Origin: Sanderia malayensis
Lineage: Eukaryota; Cnidaria; Scyphozoa; Semaeostomeae; Pelagiidae
Length of the DNA: 64,000 bases
Direction: 5' to 3'
NCBI GenBank assembly: GCA_013076295.1
Contig: RQOL01000786.1
Span: 165,199-229,198 of the forward strand
Position 1 is the stretch's first letter; each line of letters opens with the position of its first letter. Below, in pieces: positions 43,600 to 55,852 of this stretch. The translations under genes and the position numbers were made by a program. Below the pieces are notes generated by a model. The model saw nothing but the letters and a program-made list of their open reading frames with translations. It did not search any database and had not been told where the DNA came from.

Positions 43600-46041
43600 T
43601 ATTTGAGGCTCCCGGCCCAGATGGAATCTGCAATTATATTTATATACAGATACAAGCAGTGTACGACTGCCTCAAGAGATTCATCGTCAGAATGGTCAAT
43701 GGGGAAGCAGAAATAAGCAGGTGGTTAATGGAAGGCCGCACAACCCTCATTCATAAAGGAGGCGACACTCAGGACCCTGCCAACTATCAACCAATCGCAT
43801 GCCTTAACACGGCGTACAAAATTATGACAGCTGTCCTAGCTTCTGATGCACCATGTCCGCACCTACGATGTCCTCCTGTTTGAACAGCGTTCCATGAGAC
43901 CTGGCTCATGGGGTGCGATAGAATGTCTACTCATGGATCAAACTATAGAAGCCCATGCCAGGAGCTACGAAAGACCTCTCTCAGTTACAAAAGCCCATGC
44001 CAGGAGCTACAAAAGACCTTCCCGAAGTCAATCCAGGCGGATTGACTTCAGGAAGGCATTCGATTTTGTACCCCCTGCACATATCGTACACATGTTGGAA
44101 ACGTCGCGAGTACCTCCCCAAATAACTGCCACACTTAGGCGCGTGATGCCTCACTGGCGGACAGCCTTTAAGTTTGTGATGAATGGCAAGCCTCGCCTCA
44201 CGGAAGGGCTGCCAATAGTGAGGGGCCTGTTTCAAGGGCATTCACTGTCGCCATTGCTTTTTTGCCTGGCTATAGCCCCGCTATCAACTGCCCTCCATCG
44301 GAGAAGCACGCCATACATGATCAGGGATAACATCACCATTAGTCATCTGCTATATGTGGATGACCTGAAGGTCTACTCGCCAAGCCAGCCAAAGCTGGAG
44401 AAAACAGTCAGCTGTTGAGAGAGCATCTCGTGCTCTAGGCATGGAACTGGGTTTGAAAAAGTGTGCCCTCGCACACTGTAACAGCAAGGGACAAACCCAG
44501 CTCCAAAAGGGAGAAGGCAATACATATCACAACATTCCGCTACTTCAGGAGGAGGATAGCTACAAATACCTTGGCTTGCAGCAGCTGTTTCAAGTCAACT
44601 GCAGTGAAACGGGACGCCGCGTGCTGACCATGGTCAATGCCACAGTAAAAGCCCTGCTTAACACGGACCGGAACAGAGGTAACTTAACGACTGCCCTGGC
44701 TACTAAAATCGCAGGCACCATGTGATAAAATATCGCAGCTCAGGTATGGACGAAAGGGGACAGGGACCATCAAATCCGTGGCCAGCTAAGGAAGGCGCGT
44801 TATCATGATGGAGCCTCAGCTACAGCGAGACTCTATCTACCCAGGAACCTGGGATGTAGAGGGATACCCCTGCTGGAAGAGGTATACTGCAGTATAGTGC
44901 GGGGTCTAGTGTCCTACCTAGCACAGCATGTAGACGACTTTGATAGGATGCTGTGGCAATGTCTGTTTCCTTTGGAGATCAATAGGCCAGGAAGGAGACG
45001 CCAAACGGTGATAGGGAAGGCTAGACAGGTCCTCGCTCAACTAGATCTCACTGCCCAATTCCTAGTTGATGACCAAGGCCTCCATCTCCGAGGGGATAAC
45101 TCTGATCAGCAGGCGCCGGAGTACAAAAGCCACGTCCGGAACTACTTCCAGACAAGAGCGGAGAAGACCCTATCTAGCCATATGGTGCATAGACGGTACA
45201 ACCAACTCCTCCAGGGCGAGCTAATAGAAAAGGCGTTGGCCCATACCTGGCTCATAGATGGACTTCTCCGACCCCAAACAGAGGGGTTTATTGCCGCAAT
45301 ACAGGATGGCACACTCCTAATCAAAGCTCACTCTGCAAAGGCGACTTGGACCTGCACACTGCGGTGCCGATTGTGCCGTTAGGCACCTGAGACCGTATCT
45401 CACATAATCTCAGCCTGCAATAGGCATCACCATAGTGCTTACAAGCTGAGGCATGATCAGACACTCATACCGGTTCTCAATGAGTTGTTGGACACTATGG
45501 ACATGGGCAAGCAGGTCTGCAGAGAACGTTCTGACCCGAAACCAGAGTATGTGGGTGAGAAAGGACGCATCCTCCGGGATGTGATGGTCGAGCCAGATCG
45601 CAGAGACTACAGACCTGATATGATGGTCTATGACAACGAAAATAGGATCATCACAGTAGTTGAACTCACACTACCTCACGATACGCACCCAGAAATAGTG
45701 AGAGCAGAAAAACTGTCCAAATACAGATCACTTGTGGCTGACCTGCATAATCTTGTCATCGTTGTGGGAGCCCTAGGTACAATGACAGTGCCAATGACCT
45801 CTGGCATCAAGAACCACTATATCCTAGGAGAAAATGCGACCCAACTGTTGAAAGATGTCCAACGCGCAGCACTGGCAGGAACACAAATGACGGTGAAACA
45901 GCATCTCGCCAATTCCTCTCACGTGAGGGCCCATGTGTCGGCTCCCTGGACGAGAAATTGTATGGCCCGGCACACACACAATCACCTAGCAGCTACAAAA
46001 GGGACACTGATTGGCTTCTACTGCTCTTTAAAACTCCATGG

Positions 46042-46091
46042 GTAAAAGTCGTAAAAAGGTTTCCATAGGTGAACCTGTGGAAGGATCATTA
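46042..46091 (+). rRNA. 18S rRNA 3' end
   Basis: GTAAAAGTCG, then TTTCCATAGGTGAACCTGTG and GGAAGGATCATTA. This is the universal 18S terminus with a few substitutions (AAAAAGG for AACAAGG; CATAGG for CGTAGG), in keeping with a pseudogene. Confidence 0.93.
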
Positions 46092-46309
46092 CTGAGACTT
46101 GAAATTGTGGGGAGTTGCGTTGATCATTACAACTGTGAACTTGTACCGATTCGTGTGAGGTGGCTGGTGGTAGACCGGTCCAGCCTTGAATGACAGGCAG
46201 CAGTCCTGTCTGCCTCACACAGAGACTTTTTTGGTATTTTTTCAGAAATTTCATGAGGGTTGGAGTACTTTCTTTTTACAGAGACACTGCATAGTTGGAA
46301 ATATGTGAG
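46092..46309 (+). other. Internal transcribed spacer 1
   Basis: About 218 bp between 18S and 5.8S with no genes; length is in the animal range. Confidence 0.85.
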
Positions 46310-46470
46310 ACAACTTCTAACAGTGGATCTCTTGGCTCGTGCATCGATGAAGAACGCAGCCAGCTGCGATAAGTAATGTGAGTTGCAGAACTCAGTGAAT
46401 CCTCGAATTATTGAACACAAATGGCCCTCCTTGGTCTCCCAAGGAGCATGTCTGTCTGAGTGTCCTGACA
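46310..46470 (+). rRNA. 5.8S rRNA
   Basis: CAACTTCTAACAGTGGATCT, TCGATGAAGAACGCAG and TGCGATAAGTAATGTGA are conserved. Later parts (GAGTTGCAGAACTCAGTGAA, CCTCGAATTATTGAACACAA) depart from usual metazoan 5.8S at several normally invariant positions, so it may be a pseudogene copy or a diverged lineage. Confidence 0.92.
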
Positions 46471-46655
46471 AAAACTCACATACCCAGCCTCGTGGGAGGA
46501 GGTGCAGTGTTGAGACGTCGCAGCCTAGTGCTGTGTGTCTTGAAGTTCAGTGCTTGCGACTCGGCTGGCCTTCTCTCTGAACAGCAGCAGGGCAGCGAAA
46601 AAGTCTTTGAACTGCCTCCCGTTTAGAGCAGCACATCAGCCACACTTTGACACTT
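46471..46655 (+). other. Internal transcribed spacer 2
   Basis: About 185 bp between 5.8S and 28S; no gene. Confidence 0.82.
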
Positions 46656-49131
46656 TGACCTCAGATCAGGCAGGAGTAACCGCTGAATTTAAACATATTA
46701 ATAAGCAGAGGAAAAGAAACTAACAAGGATTCCCTCAGTAATGGCGAGTGAAGTGGGAATAGCTCAAGATTGAAATTTCCGTTGCTTGCAAGGCGAAGTG
46801 TAGTCTCGAGAAGCGTTTTCCCGGAGGACCTGTCCTGTCCAAGTTGCTTGGAAGAGTACATCAGAGAGGATGACAATCCCTTTCGCGGCGAGACAGGCTC
46901 CCAAACTATACGCTTTCCAGCAGTCAGGATGCTTGGGAATGCAGCCAAAAATTGGTGGTAAACTTCATCTAAAGCTAAATATCGGCACAGGACCAATAGC
47001 GAGCAAATACCGTGAGAGAAAGATGAAAAGAACTTTGAAAAGAGAGTTAAAAAGTGTGTGAAACCGTTAGAGGGGAAATGGATGCAGTTAGCTATGCTCT
47101 GGTCAGTTTCAGGCGGCCGTCTGGTCAGACTTGCAGTGCGCGGATCCGCACGGACCGTTGCTGCTTGGCCTGGCCTTGCAATCGGCTCACGTCTCGCCGG
47201 AGAGCTTCAACGGCTGCTCCATCTCGAGTGACAAGGCATCCCGGAAGGTAGGTGGGTGCTCCGGCACCTGCTGTTATAGCCCGACAGACAACTCCAGCTC
47301 GGACCGGGCAGAGGAGAGCGGTGCATGCTCCGCTTTGGTGGGGCTGGCGCCCTTCCCTTGATGTCATGTCGAGCACGACGGACTATTGCAGTGCGTCGGG
47401 ACTGCGTGGTGTCATGCGGGAGGTATATGCACACGATGGGTCTCGGTTGTTGGCGGCCATATGACTTCATCTGACCCGTCTTGAAACATGGACGAAGGAG
47501 TCTTACATGTGCGCGAGTCTTGGGGTGACGGAAACCCAAAGGCACAATCAAAGTAAAGGCTGCCTGGCAGCTGAGGTGAGGTCTTTGTTCTACGCGTGTG
47601 AGGTGCATCATCGACAGACCCATTCTACTCTTAGAAAGGTTTAAGTAAGAGAGCATCTGTTGGGACCTGAAAGATGGTGCCTGAGTAGGGTGAAGCCAGA
47701 GGAAACTCTGGTGGAAGCTCGTAGCGATTCTGATGTGCAAATTGATTGTCGAACTTGGGTATAGGGGTGAAAGACTAATTGAACCATCTAGTAGCTGGTT
47801 CCCTCCAAAGATTCCTTCAGGATAGCAGGGCAAGTGGGCCATTTTTGGTAAGCAGAACTGGAGTTGTGGGATGAACAGAACGCTGAGTTAAGGCGCCTAA
47901 ATTGACGCTCATCAGACCTCAAGGTGTTTAATGATCTAGACAGCAGGACGGTGGCCATGGAAGTTGGAATCCACTCAGGAGTATGTAATAACACATCTGC
48001 CAAATCAACCAGCCCTGAAAATGGATGGCGCTCAAGCGTCGTGCCTATACTCGGCTGTTGGGAGAATGCCACAGCTCTCGAAGAGTAAAGGGGGTGGGGG
48101 TCGTGATGCAACCTTTGGCGCGGACCTGGGTGAAATGGCCTCTAGTAGAAATCTTGGTGGTAGTAGCAAATATTCAGATGAGAGCTTTGAAGACCGAAGT
48201 CGAGAAAGGTTCCATGTGAACAGCAGTTGGACACGGGTTAGTCGATCCTAAGAGATAGGGAAAATCCGTTTCAAAGCAGTCAATCATGACTGGTACTATC
48301 AAATAGGAATCGGGTTAATATTCCCGAACCGGAAGGTGGATATTCCCACTCTTGGGAGAAGGGGCAACGCAACCGAACTCGACGGCCGTTGAAAATCCGA
48401 GGGAGTGACTATTTTCATGTTCGCTCGTACTCATAACCGCAGCAGGTCTCCAAGGTGAGCAGCCTGTTGTTGATAGCACAATGTAGGTAACGGAAGTCGC
48501 CAAAATAGATCCGCAACTTCGGGAAAAGGATTGGCTGTAAGGGTTTGTCTGTCGGGCTGGGACTTGAAGCAGGCAGTCCTTGTCCTTGACTGGCCGTGGC
48601 TCGCAAGGACTATGGCCGGGCATGGACGAGGCTGGCGGTGAATTGGCCCAGCTTTGTCAGCGATGGCAGTTCGGCAGGCAGTTAACAACCAGCTTAGAGC
48701 TGGCACGGACCAGGGGAATACGACTGTTTAATTAAAACAAAGCATAGTGATGGCCAGAAACGGTGTTGACCCAATGTGATTTCTGCCCAGTGCTCTGATT
48801 GTCAAAGTGAAGAAATTCATCCAAGCGCGGGTAAGCGTTTTTTTACTTATTCGGTTGAAAGGAAGCGACCTTCACAGCCCACTTTCTGGCATTAAGGCCT
48901 CATTGGGAGTTCGATCCGTGCCTAGATACTATCAGGTCGGGAGTTTGGCTGGGGCGGCGCATCTGTTAAATGATAACGCAGGTGTTCTAAGGTGAGCTCA
49001 ATGAGAAAGGGTAAAAGCTCACTTGATTTTGATGTTCGGTATGAATACAAACTGTGAAAGCATGAACTATCGATCCTTTAGTCTTTACCAGTTGTAAGCT
49101 AGAGGTGTCAAAAAAGTTACCACAGGGATAA
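46656..49131 (+). rRNA. 28S rRNA pseudogene, copy B (lacks the R2/R1 target region)
   Basis: It starts TGACCTCAGATCAGGCAGG. Domains D1 to about D7 are present up to ATCCAAGCGCGGGTAAG (48834). It then jumps to CGTTTTTTTACTTATTCGG, omitting about 270 bp that copies A and C have (6593-6862), including TAACTATGACTCTCTTAAGG, the R2 site. It continues to AAAGTTACCACAGGGATAA, where an 8.1-kb HUH element starts. Long plus- or minus-strand open frames in this region are shadows of rRNA. Confidence 0.92.
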
Positions 49132-49489
49132 CCGGCCACATGTGGGCGTGGTAAATCTTTATACGAGAAATCTCTTTGACGCCCACCCACCTACCCCTAC
49201 ACTATGGTGAGACAGGAGATAATAGCACCAGAACGAACCCTCATCTGGGGAGTGTGGGTTGTTTGTTGGCTGGTCACAAAATGCTCTTGGGTGTGGTAGA
49301 CATGTTAGAAAACGAGTTGCTATGTGGTGTAAGAATATATAGTAGTTGTATTGAATGATTGGTAATATAGCAATTTCTGAGGATGAAGAAAAGAGGGGTT
49401 TGCAGTAACAGATCAGGAATTGAAAAGTTCAGGAAGAAACTCGGAAAATGTATATTTAAAGAATCATTTTGGAGGGGAAAAGTAGGCAT

Positions 49490-52400
49490 TTGAGCTGGGG
49501 TAAAGTGCTGTTGTTGTAATCTTTTTAAGAGTAATAAATTCTCTAATGTTCACACTCTAGAAAATGCAACATAGCATGTACCTGGTGGTGTTATGGGTGT
49601 GTCTATCCAGATAATAATGTTTGCTAAGGTCTGGCATTGTACTTTTGCTATGGTACAAAACTATGCTGGCGTGAAGGGATAATATATTGTGTTGTCATTG
49701 GGATTAGTGAGAGGATAGATGTTAATGATGTGTCCCCTGGGATGTTTTACTAAAACTGTTTTGCCTTGAAAGGAGTGAACAGCACAAATTTTTCCATTCA
49801 CAAATCCAATAGTTTTGTCACGGTTTTCTAGCAACATAACAGGGAGTGTATGGAAAATGGTTGTTGGTCGCCGGTCTGTCGTACACGGAACAGTTTTGAG
49901 AATGGGGTGGGAAGTATTGTTGCTAATGATTGTGTCACTAATGAAGTTTGATGCTTTATTGGAGATTGTCAAAAAAAGATGTGCGCTATATTTTACATAT
50001 GTTGAAATTATAACATCTTCAGTAACTTCATTTTCACACAGCACCAGACCATACTGAAACCTGTCAAGTAAATCAGCATTGGGCTTGAGATAGCGAATGA
50101 TCTTTAAAAACTTCAGCAGGAAATTATCGGTGATTCGGAACTGGCATGAAAGGTTGTGGAGGGAAGATAATTTAGGGAGAGGGGGGTCGTTTTTAATAGA
50201 AGCAACTTGTGGAATTTTGCCTTCAACAGTAGCGATTGGATGCTGTTGTGCAAAGTCGCCACAAATCAAAAGAACTGGGTGAAGAGGAAGAGTAGAGAGA
50301 GTATGTGCGATATGATGAAATATTGGTTGTGAAACCTGGGAAATTTCATCCAGAAATATGAGATCAACATTGGCCAACTGCCAGTTTATTGACTGTTTGT
50401 CATTTGTATTAACTGGATATTGAAAAGCGGCGTGTATTGTGTTTGCAGTAATTTGATCACCATATATGCCTTTATAGATGCAAGATAGACATCCAGTGGG
50501 TGTAACGACCATAACTGAAAGGTTGTTTTCAATACTGTAATCAATGCAGGAGAGGAAGAGAAAGCTTTTTCCAGTTCCTGGTTGTCCTGTAATTAACAGG
50601 TATGTGCGCCAGTCAGTCTCATGTCATGCTAAGTTTGTACTTATTGGATCGAGCATCAACAGAAGCTATAAATTGGTTATAAACGAGGAGCTGCTTCCCT
50701 TGTAATTGTGAAGCTCGGTAAGAGGGATTAATATTCGGGCATCAATTGCTGTGCTGTATGAAAAAACAAGGATCTGTGACGGGGTATTTTCATGTTGTTT
50801 TTTTGGCAGAATGTCATTGATATTGTTGTGATCATAGTTCATGAGGGTGAGTTGAAAGAAGTATAGAGGGTTGAATATCGAACAGTATCCTATGGAAAGA
50901 AGTAATGCCATTCTTGACCACGACGTTTTTTACTTGAGACATGGTGCCTTCTTAGCCAATTAATGAAGATAATGTTGTTTGGTTCCGAGGTCTACTGTAG
51001 TACAGTTGGAGCGTTTTGCAATTTTAGGTTTCAACAGGTTTCGGAGGCAAGAAGTCCGCAGTAACTTCAAAACAAAAAGCTATGTTGCTGTTTGAAAAGA
51101 GGGCCCACATTTCTGCCTCGCATAAGTTAAATCAATAAGATATCGAAATGCAGCGTGCCTGGCATTGACGTCAGTGGCAAATAGGCTGTTGGTATGGAAT
51201 GTTTCATTCCATTTTGAAAGATAGGAACTGACATACTTCAGCGACATTCCTCTACCATCACTGGTTTGGACATCAATGGAGCAACATAGAGATGGCAAGA
51301 GTGTGTCGATATAGGCTTTCAGCTTAATTGCAAATGCATTTGGAGGTTGTACAATGTGGAAAATTTGAGATGAATGATTATCCATACAAGGGGTCAGAAG
51401 TAGGGGGATATCCGTGGGATATCTGCATGTATGGATTTGAAATTAATAGCTTTAAAGTTGGTCACCCAAACTAGCATATGTACATGAACTGTTCCCCTGT
51501 CATGAAACTCAAGGCGATTGAAGAAAGTGTCAACGCTTGTTGTACCTCTCATTTTGTTATAGTTAAACAAATGGGTGTTCCAATTTTGATCTGTTGTTCT
51601 GCAGAGGTATCCACAAATAATTTGTTCCAGGATGAGGATAAAGTGCGATGTTTCAAAGAAGGCAGTTTCTGTTGGACGAAACTTGTATTTTGAGTGTAGA
51701 TCATCAAGCCAGTAGGGTGAAGTAAACGTCCATTCATGTGGGGAACAGGTGATAAAAAAATCTGGTAGCCCTTTTGTCGTACAATATCAATCAGGTATCT
51801 ATGTTGACGTTGCCAAGAACCTGGTGAGAAGCTTTTCGTGCTCAAGGCATAGTAGGGTGTGCAATGAAAGAATTTTGCCTGATTGATGGCACCAGTTATT
51901 GTTTTAAAAAGCCATCGGTCAAAAACAAATTGCAGTAACTGAAAATCCAAGCTGTATTCTACAATAGAGCTTAAGCATTTGGTTGTGAAAGAATATTTGC
52001 TACTGAATCTGTCCTGCTTGCCGTCGTACCATGATTCACACATTGCGTTGAATGGATCCAGATTGGGCCACAATGCACATTCCACCCAAATCCATTGGAA
52101 AATTTCCAAGCATTTCATAGGTGTCTGTTCTGTTCAGAAATCATTGTCGTTTAACATCATCTCGTTTAACAACATATTCTTGGTAAAAAGACTCATTGGA
52201 TGCAATTAAATAGTTGTATGCTGTTAGACAATGCTTTTTGCAATTTGAATCAGTTAGAGAATCCATTTTATCTTTTAACGATAAGGGGGATATTTTAATG
52301 GCAAATAAACAATTGCAAATGCGGCAGCCAAATCTATTTTGCTCCTTCAGTTTGAGATCAATTTGGAAGGGACGGAGAGCTTCAATGTCATCGTGATCCA

Positions 52401-52760
52401 AACATGATAACTCCTCTGGAAAATTTTGGGGCTTTCGAACTTCATATCTGTCAGGTTCATATGGGCAAGGAAACTTCTTGGTTGTCTTGAAGTGGTGGCT
52501 ATAGTTTGCCAAAAGTCTCCGTGTTGATATGGAATAACATTGCTCACACTTTTTCCCTCATAAGTATTTGATCCAAAAAGTCAGATTGTTAATAACTTTA
52601 TTATCAAAGGTACTCTCTTCAGCAACAATGGAGCCTGAAGTTTCACATCTTTTCAATAATCTGTCAGGAGGTTGTAAATATATGGCATGACGAGATTTCC
52701 AAAAATATGTTGCATCTGTTGTATTCCACTGTTTTGCCATGATGTGCAAAAGTTGTTTCT
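49490..52760 (-). pseudogene. Rep (HUH nuclease)-Pif1-like helicase, HUH element copy 1
   Basis: Read right to left: a Cys-containing N-terminal region (RFGCRICNCLF, about 52310). Then a Rep part with IFLSPVPHMNGRL (motif 1 region, about 51750), GTVHVHMLVW (HUH motif, about 51480) and a Tyr motif MSLKYVSSYLSKW (about 51230). Then a helicase with Walker A TGQPGTGKSFLF (about 50570), Walker B LIFLDEISQVSQP (about 50350), GDFAQQHPI (about 50250) and a C-terminal IAKIQGQTL-type motif (about 49630). That order (nuclease then SF1B helicase) is the RepHel layout of Helitrons and their relatives, which nick and replicate DNA by rolling circle. Many stops and frameshifts separate the blocks; the helicase core 49661-50512 is still open. 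Transcription is antisense to rRNA. Confidence 0.85.
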
Positions 52761-53819
52761 TGGAGGCATTTTTTAAATTAATAACAGTGAGCTATGTCTA
52801 TGAAGGTTAAATTTGATGTATTTTGTGAAGTGAAAATTTGTAAAAGGATTGTTGGTAGTTAAAGTAGGGAGTATATAAATATATATGTAATAAAGAGAAA
52901 GCAATTTAATATGTTTAGCGTGAAAGACAGTGGAAGATGGTATTTTGTTACAAATGTGGCAAATAGAAAAAAAAATAGACAACAATATGTGATGATGTAA
53001 CTGAAATAGATTTCCGAAGTGGTTAATGCTGAAATATTAATCTTATAGAGGAATATAGAAGAAGATATATATAGAAGGTCGTGGAATTTTGTTCTAACCA
53101 GCCTTGCACATGTTGATGGAACTGTGGAGAGGAATAAGGAATCAGTTTGGTTAAGAGTGACAGTAAGTGAATGTGTAGTTAATCTTTATAGTATATGAAT
53201 TTGGAGTATAATGTTTTTATTCATTTTAAGTATAGGTCGTATGAAATAGAAAAATTAATTTATAAAAACAGACTGGCCTATATAGATATATAGAAATATG
53301 TATGAGGGACACAAGTGTGATTATATAACTGAAAAATATATGCATTAGAAAAAGTAGGACAAATTTCAGAATACTGGAAGAAAAAGTAAAATTGCCTAGT
53401 CAGCAAGCTGAAGTTAGCCTTCGGTTTCTACTGAAAACACTTGTTTGTATTGAGAAATGTTGTAAGTGGGATCACAGTTCTTGGACAATATAATGGTCTT
53501 CATTGGACGAATTTAGGTGGGAAATAATAAAAAAAAGTTGGGCTTCGGGTTTAGAGCAAAGTTGATAAGAATAATTGTTGGTTCAAATTGAATTCTGCAT
53601 GTATTTTGGAAAATTTTGAAGTCAGCACAATTTTACACATTTGCAGGTAACGAAAAAGTTACAAAAGCAATTGAACGAGATTTGCCGATGGAAATGTTTA
53701 TTTTTTAATGAAACTTTGAGGGAAGTTTGATAATTTTTACATTATTGTGAGGGAAGATATGACCCAAGAAATTTTTAATGACAGAGTTGCAAAAACTTTG
53801 TTCATGTTCTATTAAATTT
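52761..53819. other. AT-rich interior of HUH element, no gene seen
   Basis: Upstream region of the Rep gene; promoter location not determined. Short TATATA runs occur (52869-52885, 53057-53066). Confidence 0.45.
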
Positions 53820-54960
53820 TATTACACATATATATGTTATTAGCCAAGCTAATTCCATGAAAATTGCATCCCATATGCATTTGACAACCGTGAGTGCAGA
53901 TGTGGGATCAGATTTTGCTTATCTGCTGAAAAAAAGGTTACACTGAAAAAAACTGTCAGTAAATTTGTTGTTCTTAAATTTAGAATGTACAAGTAGTAGG
54001 CTAAAAAATAAAAAAAACCTCTGAAATTTCAATTGAAGTACATAGAAATGCAGATCAGGAAATGGTGTATGTTTTGATAGGCAGTTCTTAATGATATGTT
54101 TAGGAAGAGAGCAAAGAAAAAATAAAAAGTATTCTCACCTTTAGTTGAAATTTTTGCAAAACAGCCATGACTTTATTTTTCTAACTTTGTTATCAATGGC
54201 AGGAGACCAAATTATTATTCTATATGCTTGTGACGACAAGGAATTCGAATCTGCAATCAGATTTTCGATATCATTTGCCAAAAAAACTTTAGATTGAAAA
54301 ACTTTTTGCCGTAAATTTCTTTTTTTTTTTTAATTTGGAATATACAAATTAAAATATGAGAATGAAACAAAAGCTCTGAGATTTCAAATGATATACTTAG
54401 AAATGTAGACCATCACATGGTGCATATTTCCATATGCATTGAGTTATGATACGTGTAGCGAGACGGAAGAAAAAATTAAAAAGTGTTAACACATTGACAA
54501 AATATTTCATAACTTTCTTATGAATCACTGTGAGAAGACCAAATTATTATTCTATATGCTTGTGACTACAGCGAGCTCGAATCTGCAATCAAATTTGGGA
54601 TATCAATTGCAAAAAAAATTTAGATTTAAAATCTTCTTGCCATAAATTTCTTTTTTTTGAAATTTGGAATATGCAAATTAAAATTTCACAATTAAACAAA
54701 AGCACTGTGGTTTCAAATGAATTACTTAGAAATGTAGAGCATCAAAAGGTATGTATTTCCATAGCTATCGAGTCATGATATCTGTAGGAAGAGAGCAGAG
54801 AAACAGTGCAAACTGTTGAAATTTTTGCAAAATGCCCAAGACTTTGATTTTCTAACTTTTTTATGAATGATTGTCAAAGGACAAAATTATTATTTTATAC
54901 GGTTAACGCTACTGCAAGTGCAAACCTGCAATCGAATGACAAGTACCCTTCGCCTGGAAA
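53820..54960. repeat. ~335-bp degenerate tandem repeats inside HUH element copy 1
   Basis: The phrase CCAAATTATTATTCTATATG with flanking GAATCTGCAATCA recurs near 54208 and 54537, and in degraded form near 54880. A weaker version is near 53870. Each unit also has an AT-rich TTAAAATTTGGAATATGCAA-like segment. It is located between the two divergent genes. Confidence 0.7.
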
Positions 54961-55138
54961 TATATACATGAGAAACACTGTGCTTTAATTTGAGTGCATA
55001 TTTGAAACGGTTTGTAGAAATGGAAAGAAGGGCATTTCATAATTTCATTTTTGTAATAAGTAAATATATGTATAATATTAAAGACGGGACCTGCAACATG
55101 TTGAAATTGAATATCGGAACTATGTTTCATTCTTTAGT

Positions 55139-55852
55139 ATGGCATCATTACCAGCAAAAGCCACAACACAGAAGACATCAGGGGTTAGCTTTTTTCAGCA
55201 TTTCCCACAAAATTTTCTTAGACAATATAGTCCGGCCGAGCCATTTCCAGACAAGGAGACCGCTTTTAGAAGGTTAAGGGCAGAGAATTGTGAGTGGCTG
55301 AAAAGGCCCCATGTGGCCATGTCAGAGTTTGCTCAGACAATGACGGATAACATGAAGGTCATTGTGAAGAATCAGATCCCGAAGGAAGGAATTGAAAAGG
55401 TAAAGGAAGAAATGGAAGGAATGGAGTTTTTGCTGAGTCTTCATAGGAAGGAAAATGAGCTGCTTACCACACAGAAAGAGACGAGACAGCTTTTGAAAGC
55501 AATTATCAAGCCCACAAAGAACATGGACAGCCTGATGTTAACTTTTGTGGAGGTTGGGGCCGTGATGTTCAGCATGGGGGTGAATTTCAAGGTCGGGCAA
55601 CTTCTCATGTCTAATCCTGCAGTTTTGGCAGAGAAGTTCGATGTTTCACCAGCTCCCAATCCCTAGTTCAAAGAGACGGGAAACATTGCAGATTATGTGC
55701 GCTTGATTAATGTCAACGGCACAAACAAAAAAGGGAAGGGGGAGAAATTAAAAGATGTGTTGGCTCTGTTAGATACAGAGAGTGTTGAAGAAGAAGTGCC
55801 GAAAAAGAAGGAGAAGAAAGCAAAAAAGAGCAAAAAGGCAAAGAGGGAGTAA
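55139..55852 (+). pseudogene. Conserved basic-tailed accessory protein of the HUH element (one TAG)
   Basis: ATG 55139; the frame runs to TAA 55850-55852 (237 codon positions), broken only by TAG at 55664-55666. Residues about 1-60 contain GVSFFQHFPQNFLRQYSPAE and CEWLKRPHVAMSEFAQTM; the middle is helical. Residues about 145-170 carry SMGVNFKVGQLLMSNPAVLA. The tail is Lys-rich (PKKKEKKAKKSKKAKRE), probably for nuclear localisation or DNA binding. A homologue lies at 62748-63479, where the same blocks are conserved but much else has changed, which points to selection on protein sequence in the past. It is on the strand sense to rRNA, so Pol I read-through could transcribe it. Family unknown. 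Confidence 0.75.

Larger units (their letters stand above)
40568..46041 (+). pseudogene. R2-clade non-LTR retrotransposon inserted in 18S
   Basis: A single long gene is recognisable despite stops. The N-terminus has a Myb-like segment (RRVWTDEEVSFLKDKLSQ, about 40950). Reverse transcriptase motifs: KGGDTQDPANYQPIACLNTA (about 43757), DFRKAFDFVPP (about 44044), GLFQGHSLSPLLFCL (about 44224, with His where Asp is usual) and the YVDD box LLYVDDLKVYS (about 44347). A C-C-H-C knuckle follows (CRLC...HIISACNRHH). A restriction-like endonuclease (YRPDMMVYDNE and VVELTLPHD, 45600-45680; Lys in KLSKY) closes the frame. These elements reverse-transcribe their RNA at a nick in rDNA. The right end abuts 18S at GTAAAAGTCG and the left 18S flank repeats GTAAAAGTC, so a target duplication of about 13 nt is visible. 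A DNA transposon sits between the Myb and RT parts. Confidence 0.85.
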
